Source: Gibbula magus (lineage: Eukaryota > Mollusca > Gastropoda > Trochida > Trochidae). From it: a DNA stretch of 64,000 nucleotides. The DNA lies in assembly GCA_936450465.1 (NCBI GenBank), contig OW388296.1, forward strand, positions 53,806,431 to 53,870,430. Direction: 5' to 3'. The position numbers and the translations under genes are program-made. Positions 24,166 through 35,900 of the stretch are shown here, piece after piece. The notes beneath the pieces were generated by a model, which was not told the DNA's origin, made no database searches, and was given only the letters and a program-made list of their open reading frames with translations. Numbering within the stretch: position 1 is the stretch's first letter; every line of letters begins with the position of its first letter.

Positions 24166-24545
24166 GTACATGGAGTACGGATAACCGAGGTTTTACAGTT
24201 CTCACTCTTCACTTACATGGGTTACGGATAACCGAGGTTTTACAGTTCTCACTCTTCACTTACATGGGGTACGGATAACCGAGGTTTTACAGTTCTCACT
24301 CTTCACTTACATGGGGTACGGATAACCGAGGTTTTACAGTTATCACTCTTCACTTACATGGGGTACGGATAACCGAGGTTTTACAGTTCTCACTCTTCAC
24401 TTACATGGGGTACGAATAACCGAGGTTTTACAGTTCTCATTCTTCACTAACATGGGGTACGGATAACCGAGGTTTTACAGTTCTCACTCTTCACTTACAT
24501 GGGGTACGGATAACCGAGGTTTTACAGTTCTCACTCTTCACTTAC
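24166..24545. repeat. 47-bp tandem repeat, 8 copies
   Basis: ATAACCGAGGTTTTACAG recurs at 24181, 24228, 24275, 24322, 24369, 24416, 24463 and 24510, exactly 47 bp apart, with only scattered substitutions. Confidence 0.95.
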
Positions 24546-25071
24546 AAACCTTTTGCTCAATTTAAAAAGTCGTTGACTACACAACCAATTTTGATTACAA
24601 CCAGCCAGGGTTTTCTGTTCTAGCTTGCTATTCTTGCTTCACTTGTAAAGTAGGTAACGTGGGAAGAAATGGCTTGAGCAACCTATGTTGTGATTGAATT
24701 AATAGAAACAAGAATAACATTACTCTTTAATGAACTACCAGTTTTCCCTCACTTCGATCGCACTTAGGGAAAACTGGTCGTTCATCTCTGTTGCGCAACA
24801 TATTTGCGCTAAACTTCACCTGTGTGTGGGGGTATGTCGTTAAGGTCTACTGACTCTCAACAATGGACATGTACTATATTTATTTCACAAGGATATGGTT
24901 ACTGTTACTTCTACACCGGTAAACTCAACAAGGATCCAACTGTAAAATGATACATGTAATGTCAAGGTTACGTAGCGGTCTGCTATGCTTTGTATTAGCG
25001 GCAATCATTTTAGTTAGTTAGAGATATCCCCCTTTGTCGACCACGTGTTTTGCGAAATGTGCGCGATATAC
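24546..25071. other. No gene; 18-bp-arm hairpin at 24732-24783
   Basis: The arms 24732-24749 and 24766-24783 (TACCAGTTTTCCCT / AGGGAAAACTGGT) are inverted with one mismatch. Otherwise nothing was seen. Confidence 0.6.
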
Positions 25072-25557
25072 TGGGGTGACTATTGACCCAAAGAGACTAT
25101 TGCAATAGAGAAAGTCTATTGCCACTTACTATTGCGATAGCGATAGACTATTGTAACTCACTATTGCAATAACTATTGCGATAGGTTTTTTGATACAAAT
25201 ATGCAATAATAAGCTAGATTTCTTATAGGTTTTAGTAGAAATGTTTAATTGATGTAAGGACTATGGAAGCAAAATCAGTTAAGAAATCATAAATGAAAAC
25301 ACTTTTTGTCATTTTGCTATTTCCTATCTCTAGTTCTTCCTTTTTGACCTTCTAAAATGTAAAATCTTGAATTAAATGCAGTGAGGCTTGTGTCAATCAT
25401 TCATAATTAAGGGAAATTTAATAGTTTCGATAGTATCGATAGTTAACCTTACTATTGCGATAGCGATAGTATTTTTGTATATATACTATCGATATAGTAC
25501 TATTGCCAAGCCAACTATTGCGATGCATCGATAGTTCGATGTATTGTTACACCCCTA
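25072..25557. mobile_element. hAT-type MITE with 8-bp target duplication
   Basis: The octamer CGATATAC lies directly outside both ends (25064-25071 and 25558-25565). The ends are imperfect inverted repeats, TGGGGTG and the complement of TAGGGGTGTAA. An 8-bp duplication is the hallmark of the hAT superfamily. The interior is saturated with ATCGAT/CTATTGCGATAG words and has no coding frame. Confidence 0.8.
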
Positions 25558-25565
25558 CGATATAC

Positions 25566-26312
25566 GTCTTCCGATCTTCTAAGTTGCAGAATAAGTTCAT
25601 GATACATCATAATGTTGCAAGTAAAACATGCATGGAAACACTACAATACAAATAACTACACATGTCATTGATAATGTGTTAATACATATTACATCATTTA
25701 CATGATCTATCTTCTCTATTTATTTAAAAATATCTGCAATTTTCAATCCACAAATCATGTGAAAAGGCATCTAAAACAATAGTAATGGTATAACGTCATC
25801 GCACCATATTGTTACAATTGCTATAAAGTGATATGGAATAACTGTAACATAATTTTAACTGGAAAACAATGGGTCTTCAGTACAGCCTTACAATAACTAG
25901 TGGACACGTGACGATACTATAAAACCACTTTTTCGTTGTTCGACATCAACCATTAAGTCACTGGAGGGCAAATTACAATATCTTAATACCTCCAGTATGT
26001 GTTAACACCCTTTCAGGTCAGTGGTTATCAGTCGGGAAGACCCGAGGGCGCGTTATCAAAAAGAGGCCCTAGGGAAGACCCGAGGGCCTTCCCGTAGGCA
26101 AATGTCTCTCTTTGCTAGAACGCGCGAGGATGAGGGTGTTATCTATTCTATATACCGAAAAAAACCCAACAAACAAACTAACGTGAGTGCAGTTGTCTAA
26201 ATGTTTTACTGCAGGTGGTTCAAGTAAAATAAAGCGCACATAAAATATCAAATATGAACTTCTCCGACAGCAGAATACTGATCAACAATCAACCCTTTTC
26301 AGTCACCAATCT
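25566..26312. other. No gene seen
   Basis: GAAGACCCGAGGGC is repeated at about 26036 and 26074, perhaps part of a decayed element. No coding frame is supported. Confidence 0.4.
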
Positions 26313-26313
26313 T

Positions 26314-26382
26314 TCCCGGTCTAGTGGTAGAGTCTTGGGCTACAAAGCGGGTTGCGGGTTCGAATCCGCATTGTCGGCTATG
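26314..26382 (+). tRNA. tRNA-like pseudogene or SINE head
   Basis: There is a clear T-arm (TGCGG-GTTCGAAT-CCGCA) and a D-arm-like TCTAGTGGTAGAGTC. The anticodon stem and acceptor stem do not pair properly, so I do not call a functional tRNA. Most likely a decayed SINE promoter. Confidence 0.35.
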
Positions 26383-27271
26383 AAAATTTTAAACTTGGCA
26401 ATTTTGAACAATTACCTAAATTGAACTTAGAATTTCTTGGGTGCAAAGAATTGTACTTGTAGGGCCTTATAGTGGAATGTTATCATTCTGTTCAAGGCCC
26501 TCTCACTGGGGTATTATCCAGCATAAGGCCTTCTAAACAGGAATTGTAAGGCCCTAGTTCCTTTCGTAGGGAAGTTCTCCCGGAAAAATAACTGAGTTCA
26601 AAGACTGTTAAATGGGCATTGTGGTATATAAGCCCAGATAATACCCCGGTGTGAGGGCCTTATAAACGTCTGTAAGGCCCTCCCACCAGGTATTGTCTGA
26701 TCTTATAAAGCATTCCTCGGGTAATCGGGAATTCCTGAGGTAAGCCCGCTGGTAATGAGTTTTGAATGGCTATTAAGTTCGAATATTCTCCTCATGTATA
26801 ATATGTTAAAATATCACTAGTTCGAAAACTCCCAATTTTCAGGGATCATGCCTGGTTTCGATCTCTGGACTCTTTGCTTGCTTACCAATGGTCGTATCAA
26901 CTGATCTACGAAGGATCATGATACCAAAGCTAATTGTTTGTCAGTATGAACCTTGTGCCACACATGAGACGGGTAGCGCGTCGCAGACGTGTAACTGTGA
27001 TGTGCTGTGCTGATCCCAATTGTAGTAAATACCACTGAATTCGTGAGGATTTTAAAATATTAAATTACAACTTAAATATAGCCTCGATCGGTTCATAAGT
27101 TACATCAAAACCTCCCCCTCGGTTTTGTTTGCCTTCGGTCCTCCCCAATTTCCCTCTGCCGAGGGCATTTTTTCGCAGACAAAACCTCCAGGTCGGTTTT
27201 GATCCTTAACATCTATGTGTGTAGATCTATATTACTTACGTTTAACCTGTGATTATGTACTTATATCTTAA
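26383..27271. other. No gene seen
   Basis: Short GGCCTT/AAGGCCC motifs recur irregularly at 26460-26690. No gene or clean element boundary was seen. Confidence 0.4.
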
Positions 27272-27735
27272 AGGTGCGGTAGAACGTTGTTTTGCATGTT
27301 ATGTTTCATTGGAATCATGTTGGTCAAACTGATCAAAGTTCATCAGGGAAGTAGCATGAGAAAACCTATAGAAAACAGTTATCCGTGTACAAAGAAAATG
27401 GTGCGACGTTATTCGAGATGTAGATTTGTTGGTATCATGAGAATTTGAGAGTTCAGACAGCAAGATAGTTGATCATTGCATCATTGTTACATATTTAAAA
27501 CTCTACTCTCGGTGTTCAAGTATCGATACATCAGTCAGATCAACTGTACATCCTTCGAGCGACCATTTGACCACCGTAAAATAGCCGCTCGACGGCTTAA
27601 CCGAACCATGTAAATTCGTTTTAGAACGCCTTTTAAAAAAATTGATTTAGGAGTATTATTTAGCCATTGGTAACACGTATTCATATTTTTGTGAGAGCAT
27701 TTTATTTCAGTAAGAAAATCGTGCTACAGCGTCTT
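27272..27735. mobile_element. TA-flanked MITE, family M1 copy 3
   Basis: The ends AAGGTGCGGTAGAACGTTG and ATCGTGCTACAGCGTCTT are inverted relatives of the M1 ends, each next to TA. The internal ACCGAACCATGTA block matches copy 1 at 13.5 kb. It stops 65 bp short of the stop codon of the minus-strand propeller gene and contains the nearest AATAAA downstream of that gene. Confidence 0.65.
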
Positions 27736-27799
27736 TAACAGATCTACATTGTAAATGGTTAAAGTTGTATCACTGTTTTACCTAATATGATCAGAAGTT

Positions 27800-29412
27800 C
27801 TAGTCAACAACTGCAAACACAAATTGATCAGAGAAACTTGAAGACAAATCTATCAACTTGTGTTTTCCTCTTGTCATATCCACCTCACACAGTTGTCGAT
27901 AACCTGTAGGCTTAAAAGACACGTAAATATGCGTACCATGCACTGAAATCTGCCTAACTCTTGCGGCCAATGAAATTATTTTTGAACTTATATTTAGCGA
28001 TAGTTTCATGATGTTTATGTCGTCTGTATAATACAGAGATCGATCTTCATTATTGAAGGACAGTGCAGTGTAGAATGCCGTCTCTGAACTTAGAAGAGTT
28101 GTTATTTTGCTCCTTGACATGGTTTTCATGTCCACAGCGACCAGAATATGGCGACGACACACGAACAAGCTCTTACTGTACGGATCTATAGCAAGACTGG
28201 TTATCCCTTCATTCCCTCTCACTCGAGTAATTCGTTTCCTAGTCCCTGTAATCGTCATTTTATAAAGTATATTTTTATTTGTAGAGAAATACAACTTGTA
28301 GTAGGGATCCGTTACATTGTCTGCAACCAAAGCAGATACCATCATCTTATCACTTTGCTTCAATAAAATGTGTTCGTTGTCGTAAGAGTCTAAGCTAATA
28401 CTTTTAATCTGAGCTGGAGCGTATTCAGCGATGATGACTCTGTTCATACTCTTAAGAAATGCCACTGCAGTAACCAATTGGCTTTCGAGAAAACTGTAGC
28501 TTGTCACTGATTGGTTTAACATGTTTATCTGATGATAACCAAGGAAGGCAGTTTTATTAAGATCTGCGATTATCAACCGAACGTATCTCCCATCTGAGTC
28601 CACTGGGGAATCTGAAAAAGATGTACAGTGATTAATGAACGAGTAAGTGTGTCATATGATGTTACAGATACGAGAGTGAATTCTTTCATTACCTCATTGT
28701 GAGCGAGGATTTAGCAACAATTTGCACGGTTTCGTAAAAGTCTTTTGGAATATTTTTGTAGATAAAGGTTAAACATTTAATTTGTTTTGAATCACGTATA
28801 ATTAGTCTTGAAATTACCAATTCCTCCGCTACAATTACGTTACGATCATTAAATTATGTCACTGGCGATACAATAGGAGAACTTCTTTCAGAGAATAAGT
28901 TTTTTTTTTATCCAATCCGAACATATATTATATGTACGACTATATCTTGAATTATTGACGATACAATAGAAGAACATGTGAACAGACAATGGTTGCTTTG
29001 TGTGAGAGATATTTGATATGTTCATTAATGTTATGTTGGTAAAGTTGTCTTTCGACTGGTCAGAGACGATGTTCTTTTAACAATTGAAAGAATATCAAAG
29101 CTAAAATGCACACATAGGTATATATCTGTTTGACTGAATTATACCATTATTTTCGAAATAGATTTAGAAATGTAAAGTGCTATATTTACCTCACAACATG
29201 TAACAACACCTAATATCGTTTAATTCATTATTAACGGTTAACATGTCACATATATAACAAGTTGATACATATTTTACTTTGCAGTATTGTCTATTTGTTA
29301 CAGAAACACACTACTACATACTTGACCAATTCACGCAGATAGTTCCCTTTGTCTTCGTTGAAATAATATTTGAACAGTTGCCATATTGTTTGATGTTTTG
29401 AAAATCGCATGT
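27800..29412 (-). CDS. YWTD-like beta-propeller gene, last two exons
   Basis: Two exons were recognised. 29412-29322 (30 codons plus 1 nt, entered in phase 0) encodes TCDFQNIKQYGNC and CVNWS. 28611-27800 (812 nt) encodes about 270 residues ending in VFAVVD and a TAG. The junction AA|GTATGT ... TTTTCAG|ATT keeps phase 1. The long exon has spaced LDL-receptor class B / YWTD-like blades, for example ITSLAIDPYSKSLFVC and ALSFNNEDRSLYYTDD. This indicates a six-bladed extracellular propeller that binds protein ligands. I did not find the 5' exons (signal peptide): a decayed stretch at 29.8-29.94 kb resembles an upstream exon region of the 55-kb copy and is cut by other sequence, so the gene may be 5'-truncated. 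AATAAA (minus) at 27701-27706 lies within a MITE. Relatives: 47.1-47.6, 54.4-56.05 and 59.7-61.6 kb. Confidence 0.65.
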
Positions 29413-31429
29413 CTGAAAACAGAAGATATTTTTTTCAAAACTGCTCAGTAATATGTAATGAATATTACCCCCACCCCCTTTCGGGATGGTACAGTATCGT
29501 GTTTTAAATGTTTCTGTTTTGAAATGTATGACAGTGTTAATGAAACAGTAGAAAGAATCGGCCATATACTCCACCAAGTGGGTTAGTGTCAAATATATTG
29601 AACAATGTTTATGGTGCAACCCTAATCTCTCACATTTTTCTATTTAAAAGTTTATTGGAAAGTTAATCAAAGTTACAATCGAATAGTGTTGAACATCCCA
29701 GGTTAGCTGAGCCTTATGGTTTTCCAGGAAAATAAAAGACACAATTGACAGTGGAGAGAGAATTCGAACCGCTATTCAAATTCAGAATTATTTGTACCAA
29801 TTGCATAAGAAGATTTAAAGTTTGAAGTTACTGCTCCTGGTGAACATTACGAGGACACAAATAACTGGCAAGAGATCCGCTTGATGCACAAACTTCCCAA
29901 AATATTTCCAAAATTCTCAACTTTAAAGGAATATTCCATCGCAAAATGAATATAAAGCTAATAAAAGAATGTTTGTTGGGCTAGCGATACATCCTTTCCA
30001 ATATTGTTTAGGTACTTTGCAACATCTGTAATAAAAATTCAAACAGAGAAAAAACCGCAATTATCGGACTCACAGGGCGCCGCCATGTTGCCAGAACGAG
30101 AGCGTGAAACGACGAGATTACGCTATGAAAGACACACCACGAAAATAGGAGACGCCGCTGTTTTCAATGGCGAGACGTGCGGGCCTGTCATGCATGTTTT
30201 TTAAAAACCGTAAGGACCGGGGTATGATCGCCCCCGCTGCCCAAAAGTAATAATTTACGATCCCCAGATCAAATAAATATAAGATTTTTAACAGTAGATT
30301 GCTGCACAAAATCTGGAATATATGTTTGGACAATTAAGATTTGCAACTGTTGTCAGCTGTTCAAGTTCGGGCGACGCGAGGTTTGAACAATTTGATAATT
30401 TAAAAACAAAATCTAGACCATTTGGCATTTCATAAGTATTGAAATTTATATTACTTCTGAGATACCCTTGTTGATATAAATTCAATAGTAAAATAACACA
30501 TATTTTACGGAAATTAAGTTTATTAGTAGTAATTACATTGATTTTCGTAACGATATTTCGTTTGCAAGTCAGATCGAATCCTAAACTAAGCGAAGCCTCG
30601 GTGTATTGTGACAAGTTCGTAATCAAAACATAATTCGTATGTACGTATTGAGATATATTTGATTCGATCAGAAATTGGCTTTCTTTCTTTGTGTATTCTA
30701 TTCTGATTTTTAATATGTTTCATTGATCTGAAACTTAGTTATTATGATTGTATTTAGTCCATTAAAATGTATAGGCCTATCACTCTTCGTACGAGACTGA
30801 TTTGATTACGAATTATGGTAGTGGTTGTAGTGATGTATATGATTGTTTTAGGATTTATAGATCTAATTTCGGCATTACTATTTGAACTTATTATTTCAAT
30901 TGATATAAATTATGATAATTATCTTATTGTTATGGATTTTCATGAAGATAATAACTTTAGTCAAATTCTAATGAATTGTCTTATTGAAAGAATCAGTGAA
31001 GCATGACATATCTTGTTAACAATATTTAGGATATAATATTAAATATAAATATTAGGAAATAATATTAGTAATAACATTTGTAATTAGCATCTGCAGTTTA
31101 AAGTATAATTGGGGAAATGGATGACAGCAGAATATGTAAACATTATTGTGAGTTCTGGTAAATTTCGGTGATTTCCTGAGAGAGTTTCGAACAGACTGAG
31201 AGTATGCCAAATGATCGGCAGTGTTTACCCATTTTGTGTTTGTATCAATAAAAAACAATAATCGGGTAAGTATGATGACATGTGTAAACAGTTTAACGCA
31301 TATGAGCAACGATTGGAAGATTAGCAGATGCCGGTGAAGATGAAAAGGGTAAGTAGCCAACAAAGTAAAGGACAATAAACACATCTCAACACACCCCTAA
31401 GTGTTAGACTTAGACTTAGCGGTAGAAAC
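29413..31429. other. No intact gene; homology to the 55.3-55.6 kb region at 29.8 kb
   Basis: 29795-29835 and 29905-29925 resemble 55461-55500 and 55600-55625, the intron and upstream exon region of the duplicated copy. That homology stops at AAAGGAATATTCCA (29924), whose inverted form occurs at 43553, suggesting an element end. A GC-richer stretch at 30060-30190 contains an unconvincing open frame. Confidence 0.45.
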
Positions 31430-31600
31430 CTGCAGATACCAAAATTTAGATTATGCAAGTCGTAAATGCCAAATGTGTAAAGACGAGATCGAAGATGAAT
31501 TTCATTTCATACTTAAATGTCCATTATATCATATTTATCGAATAAAGTATATTAAGAATTATTAAAAATATCCATCAATATTTCAACTTATTCAATTGCT
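31430..31600 (+). pseudogene. Non-LTR retrotransposon 3' ORF fragment
   Basis: The frame around 31440-31550 reads a CX2C...H...C-P-L-Y module (RKCQMCKDEIEDEFHF, ILKCPLY). This is the zinc-knuckle-like segment near the C-terminus of many LINE reverse transcriptases. No other LINE part is adjacent on the left. An M1 MITE follows 18 bp downstream. Confidence 0.55.
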
Positions 31601-31617
31601 TAGCGTTAATAGTGTTA

Positions 31618-31956
31618 AAGGGGCAGTAGCACGTTTTTTGCAAATTTTATTTTTTCAAATGTCCCATTTATAATGATAGTTTATGTCATTTATATTTACA
31701 TAAGAGGGTAAAACATCTTATAACCAAACCAATTATCCGTAGTGGTAATAACGGTTTTGCGTATAAAGCCAAAATTGCATGGCGGCCATTTTATTGTGAA
31801 CACATTTTATTATTTTGAATGACAAAAAAGATTCCCATAGCCTTTAGGGAGCCATGAACACTCATTTTAAACTTGATTTTCTGAAGAGAGAAGGGGTTAA
31901 TTTTCAAATACATTTCATCGACTTATTTGAGCGAAAAAACGTGCTACTGCCCCTTT
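31618..31956. mobile_element. TA-flanked MITE, family M1 copy 2
   Basis: The best-preserved ends of the family: AAGGGGCAGTAGCACG on the left and CGTGCTACTGCCCCTT on the right, with TA outside (one extra T on the right). 339 bp. It may have inserted in or just behind the LINE fragment. Confidence 0.85.
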
Positions 31957-32818
31957 TATGTACTAATTACTCAATTAACAAACATATTATGACACTCCAA
32001 CGAAACCACGATAGGTCTCTCCTACGAAATCACTGGTTCCCTCATAGACAATTGTATTATGTGCAAGTGAAATTTTAGAAATATATATTCGTCTGCAGAA
32101 TTATCCAGGTATTTCATTTTAACGACAGAATATATATTTTAGGGATTAATTCAACATTAAACTTTTGACAAGATGAAAGTATTAAGCGGTCCATTCCAGT
32201 TCGTAGGAGGATATTTCGGTGAATTCGTAGGAGGATTATTATAATGAAGTTACTTAATTACGATTTTGTCATTTTATATGACATTAATCTGAGAACAGCA
32301 CTGATTGATAGGCTACTATGATTGTTAATTACTTACGGTCACATAATCTTATCCTTAGTTCACTGATTAATAGAATTTAGTCTTCTCATCTTCAGGCACA
32401 TCTGTTAATCGTCATTAATCACTGCTGATATAATTGTTACAATGAATAAATTTTATACTTACCAGATTACTTTATTCATTAAAACAACAAAATAAATATA
32501 TAAGCAAAATAAACATTGCCGATCATCCAGCATTTAAAAAAAAACCTCCTACGAATTCAGCGAAAAATTCTTCTAATAAAGATATCTGTAAATATTATTT
32601 GATTTGTAACTGGCTAATTTTCTTAGTCATGGTGCTTGACTTAACAATGCGCATGCGCGAACAAGACTTACATGTTATGTGAATGTTTCATTCAAACAAA
32701 CAGTCTTGATGAACTGATGGAAAATAAATTATGATGTATTCAGCGCCATGATCGAATTTGCCTGTATTTTATTGTCACTACGGGGTTTTAATCAGTCGTA
32801 TTCACATCACACGATGAC
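31957..32818. repeat. Inverted repeat 32211-32234 / 32545-32568 in otherwise empty DNA
   Basis: Two 24-bp inverted arms (GGTGAATTCGTAGGAGG and CCTCCTACGAATTCAGC) lie 310 bp apart, possibly a MITE. The GTTCGTAGGAGG word occurs once more at 32199. No coding region is supportable. Confidence 0.55.
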
Positions 32819-32902
32819 CATCTTCCCACGCAAAGCCTAACTAGCGCCAGTCTCCAACTGGCTAATTTAGGCCTTGCAGTATTTCCCCACTAAACTTGTG
32901 CT
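32819..32902 (-). repeat. 84-bp hairpin repeat, left inverted copy
   Basis: Identical over all 84 bp to the reverse complement of 43249-43332. Internally it folds: TGCAAGGCCTAA pairs with TTAGGCTTTGCG and GCCAGT with ACTGGC. It ends 82 bp before the start codon of the ten-exon gene, so it probably lies in that gene's promoter or leader. Confidence 0.85.
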
Positions 32903-32984
32903 TGGCTCTCCGCTAGCTGCGGCTGAACTTGATAGTCCAATCAGAATCCACCTTCCAAAACTACATCCGGGGCTCAAAACAAAC

Positions 32985-35900
32985 ATGGCGACCTCCATGT
33001 CGCTGTCAGTCGAATGCAGAATTTGTCAAACGACAGTTCCATCTATAAAGCGAAGATCAATCTATTCTGCGTCTTTTCACGTTTATAATCAGCTGTCGCA
33101 AGTATTATGCTACAATCCCAAAGCAAACGACGGCCTGTCAAAGACTGTTTGCCTGAAATGCTTCGGCAAACTGAACAAACTCGCGAAGATCGATCATGAT
33201 TTGCAGCACAGACTTGAAGCGCTACGCCAGGTGAGACATATTTTGACAGTCACCCTAAATAATTTGTTGTCATTTCATAGTTTCATACATACGTAGTTAT
33301 TCAACACCCGTCAAACAGAAATGCTGAATAGTTGTTACTTAAAAACTGATATTGACTAAGGAATTCACATCGTATAGCTCTTTCTGACTTTCGTTTTCAG
33401 TTTTGCCTGTTGTACACTGCACTGTTATTATTTCAGGAAAAAACTTCAATAATCAAGGCTCTGAGGTCTACCTTGCTCGACCAGAGGACTGGCAACCTTG
33501 AGAAGCCGCAAACTTCAACGACTCAACATGCAGGTTAGTGATTTGGATTACGAAGATATTGTTGTTAACTGCTGTGTTGTGTAGGCCACAGATACGCGGA
33601 TAAATATATGCACTTACACACAATTCTGATTATTCAACATAAGCAATAGATATATTATAAAATATAAAATAGAAATAAAATGATATCACACATTTGTTTG
33701 GACATTTTGATAATACAATGTTTGTAAAATGTAAACATTTTTAAAATGAAAAAAAAGGATAAAACTCCTAGGAATCAAAACATTGTCAGTTTGCCTTCTC
33801 ACATACAAAATGCCAGTAGTAACAAAACTATTGTTTTAATCATCATCTAGTCCTCTATAAAAATCTGAAAACTTGGAATATAGGGCCATTAAATTTTTGC
33901 ATAGATATGTTTACCTACACTCACCTTTGGAAATAAAGGGGTAGTCATCCTACAACTTTTGGAGCCTCTGTCACAATCATTTCTACTTGAATTTTTCTGC
34001 ATTAATTTTATCAATACAAATTGATTTGTGACATAAGTTTTGCACATATATGTAATACCTTTAATACTGGTATACAATGGCCCTTTATCGCTTAGGTATA
34101 GCTTTACCCTACAGCCCTGTACATTTTAATGACTTAGCTTGAAAATACTCTATTATATATTTATTTCTTTATTGCATAGATGACAGAACCCCTACTAAGA
34201 CACAGGACAAGAGGAAAACTTATGCGAGATCCCCAACACCAAGAAAACCTAAGAAGGCTTTGCTGTCAACACCTAAGAAGCAGCGACAAAAGCTTGATTT
34301 TGGGGCATTTCCTTCCATACCGTTAGAAATAGTAAGATTTAGATAGTTCTTAAGCTACTAGTTCAAAAAACATTTGCAATAAAATGCCATCAGATAAGTT
34401 TTCATTGATTGAAACTACATCTAATAAAGCTCATATTAGAAATATCATAACACTATTTCTGCACAGTCAATTGATGAAAGTTTTGTGTTATTTAATAAGC
34501 CAGTTGAGTCATGTGTATAGCTGTATGCCCTAATTTCAAGTTTGGGTTCATATTAAAATCTGTGTCACTGATGTCAGGACAATTGTTTCTATGTTAAATG
34601 GAAATATATGTATATATATGTATATATATTTCTTCAGAATTCTCCGGAGGTATTGGCAAGACCAATTCTAGATTCAAGTGAAACTCCAACCAAAAGTAAA
34701 CAACCATCAGAACATACCTATGGAACAAAGGGTAAGTTGGAAGAAACTAGAATTTCATTTTTTACAATAAAGAAAATACTTATATTTCACAATTATGTTT
34801 TTCATTTTAGTACAGAAATCAGCAAATGTATTATTAAGTAATACATATTATGATTTAATGTTCTATATTGCTCTAAAAAAATCTTTTTTACAGGAAGATT
34901 TGGAACTCTCCTACCAAAGAAAACTCCAGCCAAACAGGATGAACTACCATTCAGCCCTGAACATATGCGAGTACGTAATCAAAAGGACCAAATATAATTG
35001 ATTCTTTATTCATTAAGAATTCAACAAAAAGACTACCACTTAATGGAGGAACACTTTTCACGTTTAATCCTTCTTACAAATTATTATGAACAGTTGTGTA
35101 GCAGTGACATTGTCATTTAAAAAATAATTAAGCACATTATGGAGAGCTGAAAGGACATTTCCCTATTAAAGTTGCACTCTAGGACTAATAGATATTATAA
35201 AAGTAAAGGTTGCATACCTCATTGATTATAGAGAAAGATAATGATAGTATGATGTTTCAAGTGTACTTGAAGTACATGTATAGTTAAATGTTTGACTAAC
35301 TCTCCATTTGTAAGAAAGTCGAGCCCGGTAGGGCCGAGACGCATTAAGAAATTAAGAGTAACAAGGACTTGAACATTTTTGCTTTACAAATGTTGCTGAT
35401 TGAACCGGTTTAAACATTTCAAAGCTTAGTGGCAAACTCGAGATTGTGAGAATCAATACTGAAAAGTTATTGAATGGGAGAAAACTGGATGACTTCCAAA
35501 TAGAAATGTTGACTCTATTTTTTATTTTGTACATTTCAACAGGTTCAACATCGTGTGAAAGGAGGTGCTGTGAGAACCAGAACCATTCACAATACAGACT
35601 TGAAGGGTATTGTTACCTCCATTTACCGTGGTGATTCAGCGCCCTGCATTGCAAAGAAGATTTTCAAGTCCCATCTTAAGGAGAATTTAACAGACTGTTT
35701 CCTGAAGAAATTAGTGTGTGAATGTAAGACTCTGTGTTCACGGAAAGTTCCACTCCTCCTGCAGAAAGTCAGTCCTGACAATTTGAGGGCCATGAAATTG
35801 AGCTGCATTGATCTTGAACTGCAAACGTCCGCACCGTTGTTTCACCAGACACTTACCAGCTTGACCATGGGTAACCTTTCTCATAGAACTGTTACTGCTG

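Noticed and set aside
24166..24545. Possible CRISPR array (47-bp period)
   Set aside because: The whole unit is repeated with no variable spacers.
26835..26925. tRNA-like sequence on the minus strand
   Set aside because: A- and B-box similarity is weak (GATCGAAACC) and no cloverleaf forms.
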